A stretch of DNA of 14,691 nucleotides from a bacterium UBP10_UBA1149. GTDB lineage: Bacteria; Desulfobacterota; Binatia; UBA1149. Where the stretch lies: NCBI GenBank assembly GCA_002311335.1, contig DBZX01000031.1:1-14691 (forward strand), given 5' to 3'. Position 1 is the stretch's first letter; the number at the start of each line of letters is the position of its first letter. Positions 14,432 through 14,691 of this stretch are shown here, piece by piece. The notes below the pieces were generated by a model that was not told the DNA's origin, did not search any database, and worked only from the letters and a program-made list of their open reading frames with translations. The position numbers and the translations under genes were made by a program.

Positions 14432-14620
14432 TCAGCGCCTGGCAGCAAACCAGCCCAGGCCCGCCAGCAACCCAGCAACCGCTACTGCCAGCGTGGCCAC
14501 GTGGTCCGTGGCAACGAGCCAGTGTAGCGCACCGGCTGCCCCCGTGGGCAGGGGGTGCGCCTGGGCGACAAACGGCAACAGCAGTGCCGCCAGGGTCAAG
14601 ATTATTACCTTCCTGTTCAT
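14432..14620 (-). CDS. Small exported or membrane protein, HupE/UreJ-like fragment (uncertain)
   Basis: A 62-residue protein starts at ATG 14620, backed by a strong AGGAGGA ribosome-binding site 6 nt upstream. Residues 1-21 look like a signal peptide ending AQA before HP. A single hydrophobic helix (about 38-59) ends in RR. The mature start, HPLPTGAAGALHWLVATDHV, and the HW-x4-DH spacing weakly recall the His/Asp metal-binding start of HupE/UreJ nickel or hydrogenase accessory proteins, whose N-terminus reads AHP...G...HP-x-TG-x-DH. Full HupE proteins have about six helices and 190 residues, so this would be a minimal or decayed version. It converges on the DUF1214 gene with a 7-nt gap. That it is expressed is likely from the ribosome-binding site; the function is unknown. 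Confidence 0.6.
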   Translation of the reverse strand: MNRKVIILTLAALLLPFVAQAHPLPTGAAGALHWLVATDHVATLAVAVAGLLAGLGWFAARR

Positions 14621-14626
14621 GCTTGT

Positions 14627-14633
14627 TCCTCCT
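14627..14633 (-). promoter_or_regulatory. Strong ribosome-binding site of the 62-residue gene
   Basis: AGGAGGA on the minus strand lies 6 nt before ATG 14620. It overlaps a TGA (14635-14633) that may end an upstream gene. Confidence 0.75.
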
Positions 14634-14691
14634 CAGTTGTGGGCCGTGGCCTCGTCCCGGCCACTGCCCGGTGCAGCTGCCGCGACATCGA
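14633..14691 (-). CDS. Possible C-terminal tail of an upstream minus-strand gene
   Basis: On the minus strand one frame is open from the window edge to TGA 14635-14633, encoding DVAAAAPGSGRDEATAHN. The stop abuts the ribosome-binding site of the 62-residue gene, as expected for an operon junction. Nineteen codons are too few to identify a protein, so this is a low-confidence call. Confidence 0.3.
   Translation of the reverse strand, partial: DVAAAAPGSGRDEATAHN

Overview
The window is GC-rich, densely coded DNA with no mobile-element genes, tRNA, rRNA or CRISPR array that I can see. Several features point to a Gram-negative, aerobic bacterium: a probable AsmA-like envelope protein, a DUF481 outer-membrane-type protein, AlgH/YqgE, HspQ, and an oxygen-type protoporphyrinogen oxidase. 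HspQ and AlgH are mainly proteobacterial families. The mixture does not look like a standard enterobacterial or pseudomonad locus, so an uncultured proteobacterial or Myxococcota/Desulfobacterota-like lineage is my best guess. That is inference, not an identification. Isoleucine ATA codons are unusually common for DNA this GC-rich.

Layout. Positions 1-566 (+) hold the C-terminal end of a probable AsmA-family protein. It converges, 3 nt apart, on a minus-strand pair: a two-CBS-domain protein (1459-1893) followed by a DUF481/YdiY-like outer-membrane protein (570-1391). A 245-nt divergent intergenic region (1894-2138) carries a 14-bp inverted repeat, a possible pseudoknot pairing and a tandem 9-bp repeat. 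It precedes a heme operon on the plus strand: a HemD-HemE fusion (2139-4118) overlapping by 1 nt with a HemY-type protoporphyrinogen oxidase (4118-5530). AlgH/YqgE (5703-6263) follows with its own ribosome-binding site.

From 10627 down to 6308 the minus strand carries a compact four-gene run: an acetyl/propionyl-CoA synthetase, a secreted thermonuclease-type nuclease, an M20 metallopeptidase and a dCTP-deaminase-family protein. The only bond I can propose is nutrient and nucleotide scavenging or salvage (extracellular nucleic acid, peptides, short-chain acids, dCTP to dUTP), and that is speculative. HspQ (10758-11084, +) diverges from the CoA synthetase, with a possible leaderless promoter.

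The last block (11217-14424, +) is the most distinctive accessory unit: a short-chain dehydrogenase, a PAPS-type sulfotransferase and a DUF1214 protein. The genes are translationally coupled by 1-nt and 4-nt overlaps, so they are almost certainly made together. They look like a small module that oxidises or reduces and sulfates an unidentified hydroxylated small molecule or lipid. The window ends with a 62-residue exported or membrane miniprotein (14432-14620, -) that has a strong ribosome-binding site and a faint HupE/UreJ-like signature, preceded by the possible tail of another minus-strand gene.
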